Source: E44-bin46 sp964354655 (GTDB lineage Bacteria > Chloroflexota > Dehalococcoidia > Dehalococcoidales > E44-bin46). Taken from it: a DNA stretch of 25,475 nt. The stretch spans positions 1 through 25,475 of the forward strand of contig CAYHAL010000018.1 of assembly GCA_964354655.1 (NCBI GenBank), written 5' to 3'. The position numbers were made by a program, and so were the translations under genes. This document shows, in pieces, positions 1 to 8,469 of this stretch (position 1 is its first letter; each line of letters begins with the position of its first letter). Below the pieces are notes generated by a model, which was not told the origin of the DNA, ran no database searches, and saw nothing but the letters and a program-made list of their open reading frames with translations.

Positions 1-134
1 ACATAACTGCCCTGAAACAGGAGGTGGATACCCTGCTCAGTGCCGGGGCACCTCCACCGGCAGGTCAATTACCCCTACTTCCCGATGATAGGTCAAAGGA
101 ACTGGTCAAGAATCGCAGAAGGAGTCGGAAATGA
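1..134 (+). CDS. C-terminal fragment of an upstream ORF (possibly NrdR)
   Basis: The frame beginning at base 3 is open from the window edge to a TGA at 132-134 and encodes about 43 residues. It starts ITALKQEVDTLL, continues through a Pro/Leu-rich stretch and ends in a basic tail (KNRRRSRK). Its stop overlaps the start of nrdJ as ATGA, the usual arrangement of translationally coupled genes. The opening amphipathic helix would suit the end of the NrdR ATP-cone, and NrdR is the known repressor of ribonucleotide reductase genes that often sits beside them. The diagnostic zinc ribbon lies outside the window, so the NrdR identity is a guess from context; that a coding tail is present is more secure. 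Confidence 0.45.
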   Translation, partial: ITALKQEVDTLLSAGAPPPAGQLPLLPDDRSKELVKNRRRSRK

Positions 135-2713
135 ATACGGCTGATAACCAACAAAATAAACGATTACCCAATCGCACCCAGATTGCTAGGGCTGTCTTCG
201 CTGCCGCTGAGTCTATGGGCATAGCCGATAGAACGCTCATTGAACAACTCGCTGCACAAGTGATTAAACGTCTGGAAAAATCGAAACCACTACCTCAAAC
301 GGAACAGCCTCTGCCCGGAATGGAAGATCTGGTGCCCAAGTCCCGGCGAAGTCAGCAACAACTCCCCAGTGGGTCTGAAATCCAGGCTATAGTGGAAGAG
401 ATCTTGACGAGTAAAGAAAAAGAATCAGTTAAAGAAAAGGCATCAGTTAAGGAAGAGGGGGTCGAACCTAAAGCGGAGGTTACCAGAGTTAAGCCAAAGG
501 CTAAGTCTGCTGACGTGGTTCATCTTACTGAAAATGCCCTTCGTGTTCTGGAAAGAAGGTATTTGAAGAAGGATGCCCAGGGGGAGGTTATTGAGACACC
601 CAACGAGATGTTCCGTCGGGTGGCACAGGCTATTGCCTCGGCTGAGCTCATCTATGACCCTAAGGCGGATGTAAAGCCTATAGAAGAGGAGTTCTACCGA
701 TTGATGGCTAACCTAGAGTTTCTGCCTAATTCCCCGACCCTGATGAATGCCGGGAGAGAGCTAGGGCAACTGTCAGCCTGTTTTGTCCTGCCCATTGAGG
801 ACTCAATGGAGTCCATATTTAATGCCGTAAAGTATACTGCCCTCATTCACAAAAGTGGTGGGGGGACTGGATTTTCCTTCTCCAGGCTAAGACCAGAAAA
901 GGATAGGGTTGGCTCTACCGGTGGCGTCGCCAGTGGTCCGGTCTCCTTCATGCGGGCTTTTGATGTTGCCACTGACGTCATTAAACAGGGGGGGATGCGC
1001 CGGGGGGCAAACATGGCTATCCTCAATGTTAACCACCCCGATATTATGAAGTTCATAACGGCTAAGGATGACCCCATTGCTTTTACCAACTTTAATCTCT
1101 CAGTAGCCGTAACCAATGAATTTATGGAAGCAGTCAAGGCTGGCACCGACTATGAGCTGGTAAATCCACGCACCCACCAGGTGGTGGGTAAGCTCAATGC
1201 CAAGGAGATATTTGACCAGATAGCGGCTATGGCTTGGAAAACCGGTGACCCGGGCATTGTTTTCATTGACCGGATAAACCAGGATAACCCCACCCCCTAT
1301 CTGGGCAGTATTGAAAGTACCAACCCTTGTGGTGAGCAGCCCTTGCTTCCCTATGAGTCGTGTAATCTGGGCTCTATCAATTTAGCCAGAATGCTACGGA
1401 CCAAAAATGGCACTACTGAGATTGATTATCCCAAGCTGGCCGAGACGGTGAAGATTTCGGTGAGGTTCTTGGACAATGTTATTGATGTCAATAAGTTCCC
1501 GCTACCTGAGATAGCGGAAATGACCAAGAAATCCAGGAAAATAGGGCTTGGGGTGATGGGTTTTGCCGATATGCTAATCAGGCTGGGCATTCCTTACGAT
1601 TCGGAAGAGGCGCTAGAGTTTGCCGCTGATGTTATGCATTTTATCCATGAAGAGGCGTGTAAAGCCTCAGCGGAATTGGCAAAAGAACGCGGCGTCTTTC
1701 CTGCCTTCAAAGGTAGCATATATGATGTCCCTGGCGGTCGCAGGCTGAGGAATGCCTCATGCACCACTATCGCGCCTACTGGCACCCTGAGCATAATCGC
1801 CGGCAGCTCCAGTGGCATTGAGCCCCTCTTCGCCCTGAGCTACACCCGCCATATTCTGGATGGCGCCCAACTATTAGAGGTAAACCCCTATTTTGAGGAA
1901 GTGGCTAGAAGCCAGGATTTCTACTCTGGGGAGCTTATGCAGCGGCTAGCCGACGGGGCTAAACTCCGCGATGAAGAAGAAGTCCCTGATGGAGTCAAAC
2001 GACTATTCGTTACTGCCCACGAAATAAAGCCTGAGTGGCATGTCAGGATGCAGGCAGCCTTCCAGAAGTCCACCCACAATGCTGTCTCCAAAACAGTCAA
2101 TTTCCCCCAAGAGGCGACTCGGGAAGATATAGCCAAGGTGTATATGATGGCTTATGAAGCCGGGCTGAAGGGAATAACTATTTACCGGGACAGAAGCCGT
2201 GAAGCCCAGGTATTAACCATCGGCAAGGCGGAGAAGGTTGAGGGTGTTGGGCTTGTCCCGAGGAAGAGACCCAAGGCGACCTCGGGGGTAATCGAGAGGG
2301 TAAATACCGGATGTGGTTATATCTATGTAACCGTGGCTTCTGATGAGCACGGAATATGCGAGGTCTTCTCCACTTTAGGCAAAGCTGGAGGCTGTGCCTC
2401 AGCCCAGCTTGAAGCCACCAGCCGACTCATCTCTTTAGCTTTAAGGTCTGAGGTAGACGTCGCCTCAATAGTGAGGCAGCTCCGCGGTATCCGCTGCCCA
2501 TCCATTGCCTGGGAAGAGAATAAAGCTATACTCTCCTGCGCTGACGCTATTGCTAGCGTGCTGGAGAAGCATATAAGTGGTGAGGGTAAGCCTAAGCTGG
2601 AGGACTACGGTTTAGCCAAGAACCTAGCCGGGCAGTGCCCTGATTGTGGCAACCTCCTTGTCTATCAGGAAGGCTGCTTCATCTGCCCCAGTTGTGGCTA
2701 TACCAAGTGCTAA
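131..2713 (+). CDS. nrdJ: Vitamin B12-dependent (class II) ribonucleotide reductase
   Basis: This 860-residue enzyme reduces ribonucleotides to deoxyribonucleotides using adenosylcobalamin to generate the thiyl radical, so it works with or without oxygen. Visible landmarks are NSPTLMNAG followed by a Cys in LSACF, the glycine-rich KSGGGTGFSFSRLRP, the catalytic NPCGE motif with Cys at residue 400, GLGVMGFADML, and the phosphate-binding APTGTLSIIAG region. After the barrel come a TSCPD domain (about 715-815) and a C-terminal zinc ribbon (about 836-860, CPDC...CPSC). Residues 1-60 resemble part of an ATP-cone without an obvious VxKRDG motif, and about 95-128 are a Lys/Glu-rich linker. The ATG overlaps the stop of the preceding ORF, and a DUF3467 gene follows 34 bases later. 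The product assignment is very secure; the remnant-cone reading is inference. Confidence 0.97.
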   Translation: MNTADNQQNKRLPNRTQIARAVFAAAESMGIADRTLIEQLAAQVIKRLEKSKPLPQTEQPLPGMEDLVPKSRRSQQQLPSGSEIQAIVEEILTSKEKESVKEKASVKEEGVEPKAEVTRVKPKAKSADVVHLTENALRVLERRYLKKDAQGEVIETPNEMFRRVAQAIASAELIYDPKADVKPIEEEFYRLMANLEFLPNSPTLMNAGRELGQLSACFVLPIEDSMESIFNAVKYTALIHKSGGGTGFSFSRLRPEKDRVGSTGGVASGPVSFMRAFDVATDVIKQGGMRRGANMAILNVNHPDIMKFITAKDDPIAFTNFNLSVAVTNEFMEAVKAGTDYELVNPRTHQVVGKLNAKEIFDQIAAMAWKTGDPGIVFIDRINQDNPTPYLGSIESTNPCGEQPLLPYESCNLGSINLARMLRTKNGTTEIDYPKLAETVKISVRFLDNVIDVNKFPLPEIAEMTKKSRKIGLGVMGFADMLIRLGIPYDSEEALEFAADVMHFIHEEACKASAELAKERGVFPAFKGSIYDVPGGRRLRNASCTTIAPTGTLSIIAGSSSGIEPLFALSYTRHILDGAQLLEVNPYFEEVARSQDFYSGELMQRLADGAKLRDEEEVPDGVKRLFVTAHEIKPEWHVRMQAAFQKSTHNAVSKTVNFPQEATREDIAKVYMMAYEAGLKGITIYRDRSREAQVLTIGKAEKVEGVGLVPRKRPKATSGVIERVNTGCGYIYVTVASDEHGICEVFSTLGKAGGCASAQLEATSRLISLALRSEVDVASIVRQLRGIRCPSIAWEENKAILSCADAIASVLEKHISGEGKPKLEDYGLAKNLAGQCPDCGNLLVYQEGCFICPSCGYTKC

Positions 2714-2747
2714 GATACAAAATCTAAGAAATTGAAGGAGGAAGAAT

Positions 2748-3047
2748 ATGGCAGAGAAGCCGACTAAACAGGAAGTAAAGGTTGTCTTTCCGGAAAGCAT
2801 TAGAGGCGGGGTGTATGCTAATAATATGATAGTTGCCCATACCAAGGAAGAGTTTATCCTGGATTTTATGATGATATCGCCTCCGGTCGGTTCGGTAACA
2901 GCGCGGGTGGTTGTTAGCCCGGGGCATATGAAGCGGATGCTTTCTGCACTTACCGAAAACCTGAAAAAATACGAAGAAAAGTTTGGCAAGCTGACCGAAG
3001 CCGCCGAGCCCCCAAAGTCAACACTGGGATTTCATCCTCCAGAATAA
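2748..3047 (+). CDS. DUF3467 family protein
   Basis: A 99-residue protein carrying the DUF3467 signature: GGVYANNMIVAHTKEEFILDF, then PPVGSVTARVVVSPGHMKRML and a helical end (LTENLKKYEEKFG). The length is normal for the family, which is widespread and has no assigned biochemical role. A strong ribosome-binding site (gaaggagg) stands 6-10 bases before the ATG. It follows nrdJ by 34 bases on the same strand, so the two are probably co-transcribed. The last 15 residues are Pro-rich and look disordered. There is no signal peptide or membrane segment, so it should be cytosolic. Family assignment is firm; function is unknown. Confidence 0.88.
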   Translation: MAEKPTKQEVKVVFPESIRGGVYANNMIVAHTKEEFILDFMMISPPVGSVTARVVVSPGHMKRMLSALTENLKKYEEKFGKLTEAAEPPKSTLGFHPPE

Positions 3048-3258
3048 TAGGCAGAGTAAAAATGGAATTTGACCTTACTACCTATGGGATTAGATATTCC
3101 GCTACTTTAATTTTTGAGCTGCTAATAGCCAAATGACGTTGGCTCCCCGCTCACAAGTAGCTTCTATCTCTCTGATAATCCCTATTCGCAATTTTAGCTC
3201 GGAGGCTTTATAATTGGGTCAGTGGACATAATGCAAATAATTATAAGGAAGGTGATAT

Positions 3259-3798
3259 ATGGGAGATAGTACAGACAGGGTAATGATATTCATTGATGGC
3301 AGTAACCTGTACCATTCGCTCAAGAATTTTTTCAAAAGGACTGATATAGATATTGGCAGGTTGGGTAATAAGCTGTTGGACAGGCGGCGGTTAATAAGAA
3401 TCTATTACTATAATGCCAAGGTAGGACTTAAGGAAGAGCCCCAGCGATACCGCGACCAGCAGGCGTTCTTTGCCAGTGTAAGCGCCATACCTTACTGTGA
3501 GTTGCGTTTAGGGCGCCTGGTTTACATCAATTGGCCTAATGCCCCGCCCTATGAAAAGGGGGTTGATATACAATTAGCTACCGATATGATAACTCATAGT
3601 TTTAAGAACAATTACGATGTGGCGATTCTGGTGGCTAGCGACAACGATTACGTGGGTGCCCTCCAGGCAGTAAAGGACAACGGTAAGAATGTTGAGGTTG
3701 CCTTGTTTGGTAAAGAGCGGACCTCCCGGCAGCTGAGAGTGGCAACCGATAGGGTAATAACCATAGACGGTCGATTTCTCAGGGGCTGCTGGAAATAA
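3259..3798 (+). CDS. NYN domain (LabA/DUF88-type) nuclease-like protein
   Basis: A 179-residue single-domain protein with the NYN (PIN-like) acidic motifs in order: FIDGSNLYHSL with Asp13, KGVDIQLATDM with Asp103, and VASDNDYVGAL with Asp128 and Asp130, followed by VEVALFG. In this fold the acidic residues bind a metal for RNA cleavage; the family includes LabA/DUF88 proteins and is presumed to act in RNA processing or decay. All key acids are present, so an active nuclease is plausible but not shown. The ATG has a good ribosome-binding site (aaggaaggtg). A 211-base gap with no recognisable gene precedes it, and the radical SAM gene starts 18 bases after its stop, suggesting an operon. Confidence 0.87.
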   Translation: MGDSTDRVMIFIDGSNLYHSLKNFFKRTDIDIGRLGNKLLDRRRLIRIYYYNAKVGLKEEPQRYRDQQAFFASVSAIPYCELRLGRLVYINWPNAPPYEKGVDIQLATDMITHSFKNNYDVAILVASDNDYVGALQAVKDNGKNVEVALFGKERTSRQLRVATDRVITIDGRFLRGCWK

Positions 3799-3816
3799 AA
3801 GTTAGTCAATAGCCTT

Positions 3817-5412
3817 ATGGGTTGGGATGAAATCAAAAAAGCCAGACAGCAGCTTTCCCGGGAGCAGGGGGCTATTATTAAGGATTGGGGAGGTAGAATC
3901 CCCATCGCCCTTATCTACCCAAACTCCTACTATGTCGGCATGTCCAATCTGGGTATCCATACCATCTATAGCCTGTTAAATGCCTATGGCGGGGTCGTTT
4001 GTGAAAGAGCCTTCTGGGGACGAGACGACATCCGGCAACAAACCCTAAGTCTGGAGTCCCAGCGACCGCTTTCAGATTTTGCTGTCCTTGCCTTTTCTAT
4101 CACCTATGAGGTTGATTACCTCAATGTGGTGCAGATTCTTAAAGCCAGCGGCGTGCCCCTATATGCTGCTGACCGTGATAAACGGCATCCGGTAGTCATC
4201 GTTGGTGGTCCCTGCATTACGGCTAATCCTATGCCCTTAGCCCCATTCTTTGATTGCTTGTGTATTGGTGAGGCGGAGCCAATACTGCCGGCTCTACTTT
4301 CGGTATTATTTGAGGGCATTAGCGGCAGGCGCGATGAACTGCTAAAAGCGCTAGCCTCACTGCCTGGCATTTATGTGCCCCAACGTTACTCTGGGGCGCC
4401 GGTGGTTCGGCAGTGGGCAAATAATCTGGACGACTTTCCTACCACCTCCACCATACTTACCCGAGATACCGAGCTAGGTGACCTATATCTCATTGAAGTG
4501 GAGCGGGGCTGTAACTGGGGTTGTCGCTTTTGTTTGGTGAGCAATGTCTTTTCCCCGGTGCGCTTTCGTTTCAGGGATAAGCTGATAGAGCAAGCTAGGC
4601 TGGGGCTTAAATATAGGCAACGCTTAGGGTTAGTCGGGCCGGTGGTTTCAGACTATCCCCAGCTTGAGGAGTTGCTGATTAGTCTGCGCCAAATGGGGGC
4701 AGGATTTTCGTTAAGCTCTCTAAGGGTGCGACCTCTTTCCCAGGCTTTATTAACAGAAATAGTTGAGGGGGGAGCCCAAACCATCGCTCTTGCCCCTGAG
4801 GCTGGCTCTCAGCGCCTGCGCCAGCTTATTAGAAAGGGTATCTCGGAGGACGATGTTTTGGCGGCAGTAAGCAAAGTGGCTGAGCTGAAGATAAAGCAGC
4901 TCAAGCTCTATTTCATGGTTGGTCTGCCCTCAGAGACTGATGAGGATATTGAGGAAATTATTACGCTGACTCTTAGGTGCAAGGGCATTCTTGACCGACG
5001 ACAAAGTGGCTGTCGTATTAGTCTCAGTATCGCCCCCTTTGTGCCTAAGGCGGGGACACCCTTCCAATGGCTGCCTATGGCACAACCCTCTACTCTTAAT
5101 CGTCGTTTGTCTCTACTCAAGAGGGGTCTGTTGCCCAAGGGGATTAAGCTTAAATGTGAAAGCCCAGCCTGGAGTCAGGTTCAGGCGGTTCTTGCTCGGG
5201 GAGACGCTAAATTAGCCGGGGTGCTGGCTAATGTTGAAGGGGTATCATTGGCTGGCTGGCGCCAAGCGGTTAAAAAAAGCCGTTTAGATGTTGATTTTTA
5301 TGCCCATCAGAGATGGGATACCAGTCAAAAGCTACCTTGGGCAATACTGGATTCGGGTGTTAAACCTGGTCATTTGGAGCTTGAGCTAAACCAAGCCTTG
5401 GTGGGGTTATAA
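3817..5412 (+). CDS. Radical SAM protein with B12-binding-like N-terminal domain
   Basis: A 531-residue protein. The first 190 residues resemble the B12-binding-like domain of a TIGR03960-type radical SAM group (YPNSYYVGMSNLG, later VIVGGPCITANPMPLAPFFD and CIGEAE). The radical SAM core follows with the cluster motif CxxxCxxC at Cys232, Cys236 and Cys239 (RGCNWGCRFC), preceded by IEVERG. Downstream are a PEAGS motif (LAPEAGSQRLR) and FMVGLPSETDEDIEEI, both standard for MiaB/Elp3-like cores. It should bind a 4Fe-4S cluster and SAM; the substrate is unknown. The ATG has no clear Shine-Dalgarno and lies 18 bases after the NYN stop, so coupling is possible. Its stop overlaps the tail of the opposite yqeY-like gene by 6 bases. 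Superfamily assignment is secure, specific function is not. Confidence 0.88.
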   Translation: MGWDEIKKARQQLSREQGAIIKDWGGRIPIALIYPNSYYVGMSNLGIHTIYSLLNAYGGVVCERAFWGRDDIRQQTLSLESQRPLSDFAVLAFSITYEVDYLNVVQILKASGVPLYAADRDKRHPVVIVGGPCITANPMPLAPFFDCLCIGEAEPILPALLSVLFEGISGRRDELLKALASLPGIYVPQRYSGAPVVRQWANNLDDFPTTSTILTRDTELGDLYLIEVERGCNWGCRFCLVSNVFSPVRFRFRDKLIEQARLGLKYRQRLGLVGPVVSDYPQLEELLISLRQMGAGFSLSSLRVRPLSQALLTEIVEGGAQTIALAPEAGSQRLRQLIRKGISEDDVLAAVSKVAELKIKQLKLYFMVGLPSETDEDIEEIITLTLRCKGILDRRQSGCRISLSIAPFVPKAGTPFQWLPMAQPSTLNRRLSLLKRGLLPKGIKLKCESPAWSQVQAVLARGDAKLAGVLANVEGVSLAGWRQAVKKSRLDVDFYAHQRWDTSQKLPWAILDSGVKPGHLELELNQALVGL

Positions 5413-5859
5413 ACTAAGCAACTCAGTTACTACAGCATTTATTTCTCGCCCATCGGCTTTGCCTTTAAGCTGGGCGATAAGTTTGGGCATAACCTTCCCC
5501 TTATCGCCGGGTCCCTTTGCTTCCACCTCCTCAATAACCTGGCGAGCGGCGGCTATAATCTCTTCCCGAGTCAGCTGTGGGGGTAGATACTCCTTTAGCA
5601 CTGCCATCTCGGCCTCTTCCTGAGCTACTAGGTCTTGGCGGTTTCCTTGCCTAAAGGCTTCAATGCTCTCCTGGCGCTGCCTTATCTCCTTGGCAATAAC
5701 GCCAAGTATATCGGTATCATTTAGAGTGGCTTGCCGGGCAATTTCAGCGTTGTTAATGGCTGCTATCACCAGTCGGATAACGGAGCGTCTTACCTTATCC
5801 CTGTCCCGCAGTGCCTGTTTAAGGTCATCGGTTAGTTTTTGTTTTAGGTTCGCTTCCAC
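5407..5859 (-). CDS. GatB/YqeY domain-containing protein
   Basis: A 150-residue protein, the usual length for a standalone YqeY. It shows the family pattern: an N-terminal helical part (LKQKLTDDLKQALRDRDKVRRSVIRLVIAAINNAE), the KEIRQRQESIEAFRQGNRQDL helix, EEAEMAVLKEYLPPQLT, and a C-terminal KGKVMPKLIAQLKGKADGREINAVV segment related to the tail of the GatB amidotransferase subunit. YqeY is thought to interact with tRNA or glutamyl-tRNA, but its role is not settled. The start is GTG, 11 bases after the rpsU stop, with only a weak AGG-type ribosome site, so translation is probably coupled to rpsU. The rpsU-yqeY pairing is widely conserved and supports both calls. Confidence 0.92.
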   Translation of the reverse strand: MEANLKQKLTDDLKQALRDRDKVRRSVIRLVIAAINNAEIARQATLNDTDILGVIAKEIRQRQESIEAFRQGNRQDLVAQEEAEMAVLKEYLPPQLTREEIIAAARQVIEEVEAKGPGDKGKVMPKLIAQLKGKADGREINAVVTELLSL

Positions 5860-5870
5860 TTTACCTACTA

Positions 5871-6059
5871 CTATCGTCTCATTACTCTGGCAGATTTGCG
5901 TCTTTTAGATGCCCTCTTCCGTTTACGCTTAACACTAGGCTTCTCATAATATTCACGGCGACGTATTTCAGATAGGACACCTTCCTGTTGTACCCTTTTG
6001 TTAAACCGTCTAAGCAAACTTTCGAAGCTCTCATTGTCTCCGGCTACTACAGTACTCAC
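5871..6059 (-). CDS. rpsU: Small ribosomal subunit protein bS21
   Basis: A 62-residue, strongly basic protein with the bS21 pattern: an acidic/neutral start (VVAGDNESFESLLRRFNKRV), the EIRRREYYEKPSVKRKRK core and an Arg/Lys-rich tail ending RVMRR. It is a component of the small ribosomal subunit near the mRNA exit region. The start is GTG at 6059: a strong aaggagg lies about 10 bases upstream, and the overlapping ATG at 6061 is followed at once by a stop, which settles the choice. The YqeY-like gene follows 11 bases later in the same direction. Identity is firm from length, composition and neighbour. Confidence 0.94.
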   Translation of the reverse strand: MSTVVAGDNESFESLLRRFNKRVQQEGVLSEIRRREYYEKPSVKRKRKRASKRRKSARVMRR

Positions 6060-6113
6060 ATGGCATCAGCCTCCTTATTATGTATGAAGGGAAATTGAAA
6101 TAACCAATACATT

Positions 6114-6815
6114 TTAGTGGTCATGGGTTACCTTGTCAAGAAGTGGAAGGCAAATCGTGCCCTCCTCGGGTTCACCGCAGAGCTCAGTCTTACCCTGAGA
6201 GCGTAAAAAGGCAGTATAAGCAGCTATTGCGGCATCGCACATATCGTGGTTAAACCTATCTATATAGGTAGTAATATTGGGTAGCAACTGACAAATATGT
6301 TGCTTTAAGAATGCCAGACCGTCCGGTTTTAATTTAGATGGAATTGGCTTGCCAAATAGGCGGAGCTTACTGGCATAGGGGTAGACCTCAATAACCTGAT
6401 AACCCATAGCTTCAAGCTCAGTCTTAAGTCTTATGCCTCGGTAAACCATAGCCTTGATAATAGATTTTTTGGTAGTGAAGTAGCAGGGGATGCCTAATTT
6501 AGCTAACTCCCGCTCACAATTTCTACCTTTAACCTCAGATACTGGCTGACAAGAACAGCCGTCTTCAAGGCAGCATAGCCCTTTAGGTAGGCTGAGCGGG
6601 GCATCAATAGCTATCAACTCAAACTCGTACTTCCTCACAACTTGCAGAAAGTCTGAATCCCTATTTAGGAATCCAAGATATATAAGGTTTAGCTCCCTAC
6701 CTAGCCCGAGGCAGGCGCTAGGCTTAGCCTCCTTTGAGGTAAGGTCGATGCCCAAAAAACCAGCCCCTTTTTGAGGTTGAAGGTTGTTTATTAACCTCAC
6801 CCCCTTAATCCCCAT
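6114..6815 (-). CDS. DUF429 family protein (RNase H-fold, putative nuclease)
   Basis: From the ATG at 6815 this encodes 233 residues. It opens the domain with GFLGIDLTS, whose Asp is typical of RNase H-like folds, then FELIAIDAPLSLP with a second Asp, a cysteine-rich patch (CCLEDGCSCQP), GIPCYFTTKKS, VIEVYPYASK and a final DMCDAAIAAYTA in which the Asp residues could complete a metal site. This is the DUF429 layout, annotated as predicted nuclease without known substrate. The frame stays open upstream to a TTG at 6908, but that stretch runs through the palindrome cluster, so the extra residues are probably not real. A GTG at 6800 is another candidate start. The FAD dehydrogenase gene lies upstream on the same strand. 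Confidence 0.75.
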   Translation of the reverse strand: MGIKGVRLINNLQPQKGAGFLGIDLTSKEAKPSACLGLGRELNLIYLGFLNRDSDFLQVVRKYEFELIAIDAPLSLPKGLCCLEDGCSCQPVSEVKGRNCERELAKLGIPCYFTTKKSIIKAMVYRGIRLKTELEAMGYQVIEVYPYASKLRLFGKPIPSKLKPDGLAFLKQHICQLLPNITTYIDRFNHDMCDAAIAAYTAFLRSQGKTELCGEPEEGTICLPLLDKVTHDH

Positions 6816-6839
6816 CTCCTTATTAAGGAGATGGGGATT
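6807..6839. repeat. 33-bp near-perfect palindrome (16-bp arms)
   Basis: Arms AATCCCCATCTCCTTA and its exact reverse complement flank a single T at 6823. The same palindrome with two changes per arm, each matched by a complementary change on the other arm, occurs at 23958-23990. It overlaps the likely start codon of the DUF429 gene and could fold in the mRNA there. Confidence 0.85.
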
Positions 6840-6850
6840 TGTTATGTAAG

Positions 6851-6879
6851 AGAGGCTTTTTGCGGGGTAAAAAGCCTCT
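6851..6879. repeat. Inverted repeat, 11-bp arms, 7-base loop
   Basis: AGAGGCTTTTT at 6851-6861 pairs exactly with AAAAAGCCTCT at 6869-6879 around GCGGGGT. It is part of the compact palindrome cluster between the DUF429 and FAD dehydrogenase genes. In transcripts reading the minus strand the stem is not followed by a clear U-run, so terminator function is uncertain. Confidence 0.75.
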
Positions 6880-6916
6880 CTTTGACTCTCATACTCTAGA
6901 GTAGTCAAGGGGTTCT

Positions 6917-6936
6917 AGAGGGGCGTTAGCCCCTCT
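6917..6936. repeat. Inverted repeat, 8-bp arms, GTTA loop
   Basis: AGAGGGGC (6917-6924) and GCCCCTCT (6929-6936) pair around GTTA. A closely similar hairpin follows the other copy of the 33-bp palindrome at 24001-24023, so the two loci share a compound repeat rather than one isolated palindrome. An imperfect CTTTCCC...GGGGAAAG palindrome follows at about 6945-6966. Confidence 0.75.
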
Positions 6937-6995
6937 TTATTTAGCTTTCCCTTTGAAGGGGAAAGGGATAAAGGGGATAGGGTAGATAGACAAGC

Positions 6996-8339
6996 CTAAT
7001 GTCCGCTTCTCTTTAATATCTCGCGAGCTGCGACTACACCAGAAGCCGATGCCTGGATTAGACCACGACTAATACCAGCGCCATCACCAGCGGCAAACAT
7101 GTTGCTAACCTCGGTCTCCAGGAAAGGACTAAGTTGAAGTTGGCAGGAATAGAATTTGACCTCAACCCCATAGAGTAAGGTATGGCTGGAAGCAACCCCT
7201 GGCGCTAGTTTATCCATTGCCTGAAGCATCTCTATAAGCCCGGTGAGGTGACGGTAGGGGAGGACAAAACTAAGGTCACCAGGGGTGGCTGTCCTTAAGG
7301 TGGGCTGAACTAACCCCCGTTCAATGCGAGCCGGGGTAGAACGGTGACCGTTCATCAGGTCGCCTAGGCGCTGAATCAGCACCCCGCCACTGAGGATATT
7401 AGCCAGTCTGGCCAGGTATTTACCATAGGCAATAGGCTCACGGAATGGCTCGGTGAAGGTTGTGCTTACCAGCAGGGCAAAATTGGTGTTGTTACTCTTG
7501 CGATTGGCATAGCTATGCCCGTTAACTGTGATTACTGGGTCGCAGCCACCGGTAGTCTCCATAGTGACTTCACCGGCGGGGCACATGCAGAATGTTCTAA
7601 CCCGGTCGTCAAAGCTCTTTGACAGGAACTCCAGTTTTGCCTCGTATAGCACACTGACCAACTTCTCCATCACTGCTACTGGCACCTCTACCCTAATCCC
7701 AACATCAATAGGGTTATTGGACATGGTTAGGTTGAGTCGTTTAGCTTCCTTGGATAACCAATCCGCCCCTTCCCTGCCTGGGGCTAAAATTAGATAGCGG
7801 CAGTCAAATCTGTCCCCGGTCTCAGTTTCAATCCCCCTAACCTCACCATTATCAACCAGGATTGTGGAAGCCATTGTTTCAAGCTTAAATTCCAAGTGTG
7901 GAATGAGGTGATCTCGCATCGCCTTGAGCACCGAGCGGCAACGCTCAGTGCCTAAATGCCGAATAGGCACCGGTGTCAGGCGTAATTCTATCAGAGAAGC
8001 TTGGTGACGTATGTTATCCACCTCGTCCCCTATGCCGTAGAGCTTTTTAGGAGCGCCAAACTTGAGGTATATATCATCAACGTACTTAATCAGGGCTTGA
8101 GTATCATCTTCCCCGAGGTAATCCCGCAGCCGACCGCCTACCTGGGGGGTTAATGTTAGCTTGCCATCGCTGAAAGCACCAGCCCCGCCCAAACCGCAAA
8201 CTAGACTACTGCGTTTATCAATGTCCTTTCCTTTCTCCATAAGTAGGATATTGAGGTCAGTTGCCTGGGATAACTCTAGAGCGGCAAAGATGCCCGCCGG
8301 ACCACCACCAACAATGATGACGTCGTATTTCTTAGTCAT
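6996..8339 (-). CDS. FAD-dependent dehydrogenase (COG2509 type)
   Basis: A 447-residue flavoprotein. The N-terminus has the dinucleotide-binding fingerprint (DVIIVGGGPAGIFAALELS, Gly11-Gly16) ending in an acidic residue in LLMEKG. CGLGGAGAFSDGKLTL is the hallmark of the uncharacterised COG2509 group. Later come YLILAPGREGADWL, FCMCPAGEV with two cysteines, and a C-terminal FAD-contacting MFAAGDGAGISRGLIQASASG. It is presumably cytosolic, with unknown electron donor and acceptor. The ATG at 8339 has a weak ribosome-binding site, but a promoter (TTGACG, 17 bases, TACAAT) lies about 30 bases upstream. DUF429 follows after the repeat cluster. Family is secure; function is not. Confidence 0.9.
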   Translation of the reverse strand: MTKKYDVIIVGGGPAGIFAALELSQATDLNILLMEKGKDIDKRSSLVCGLGGAGAFSDGKLTLTPQVGGRLRDYLGEDDTQALIKYVDDIYLKFGAPKKLYGIGDEVDNIRHQASLIELRLTPVPIRHLGTERCRSVLKAMRDHLIPHLEFKLETMASTILVDNGEVRGIETETGDRFDCRYLILAPGREGADWLSKEAKRLNLTMSNNPIDVGIRVEVPVAVMEKLVSVLYEAKLEFLSKSFDDRVRTFCMCPAGEVTMETTGGCDPVITVNGHSYANRKSNNTNFALLVSTTFTEPFREPIAYGKYLARLANILSGGVLIQRLGDLMNGHRSTPARIERGLVQPTLRTATPGDLSFVLPYRHLTGLIEMLQAMDKLAPGVASSHTLLYGVEVKFYSCQLQLSPFLETEVSNMFAAGDGAGISRGLIQASASGVVAAREILKRSGH

Positions 8340-8367
8340 TTTATTTCAACCTAGGTGCCTAAGTGTC

Positions 8368-8396
8368 ATTGTATAACCCCTGGCTTTAGTCGTCAA
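8368..8396 (-). promoter_or_regulatory. Promoter of the FAD dehydrogenase gene
   Basis: On the minus strand TTGACG (8396-8391) and TACAAT (8373-8368) are separated by exactly 17 bases, each differing from the sigma-70 consensus by one base. Transcription should start near 8361, about 20 bases before the ATG at 8339. Confidence 0.7.
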
Positions 8397-8432
8397 GGAA
8401 TAGATTTTAATGAAATTTTAATGCTATTTTTA

Positions 8433-8462
8433 TTGACATTTTGCCAGTTGGCGAATTATAAT
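8433..8462 (+). promoter_or_regulatory. Consensus promoter for first XRE regulator, with spacer palindrome
   Basis: A perfect TTGACA (8433-8438) and a perfect TATAAT (8457-8462) are 18 bases apart. The -10 ends only 7 bases before the ATG, so transcription should begin at or next to the start codon. The spacer holds GCCAGTTGGC, an interrupted palindrome in a place where a repressor would block RNA polymerase. Confidence 0.8.
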
Positions 8463-8469
8463 TCAACCA

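Noticed and set aside
2624..2989. Minus-strand frame across the nrdJ end and DUF3467
   Set aside because: It lies opposite two confidently assigned genes and shows no recognisable protein pattern.
3048..3258. Possible RNA gene or small ORF between DUF3467 and NYN genes
   Set aside because: No conserved stem, coding frame or terminator could be supported; only AT-rich -10-like sequences appear.
6816..6908. N-terminal extension of the DUF429 gene from TTG 6908
   Set aside because: The extension translates palindromic repeat DNA, has no ribosome site and is not part of the domain.
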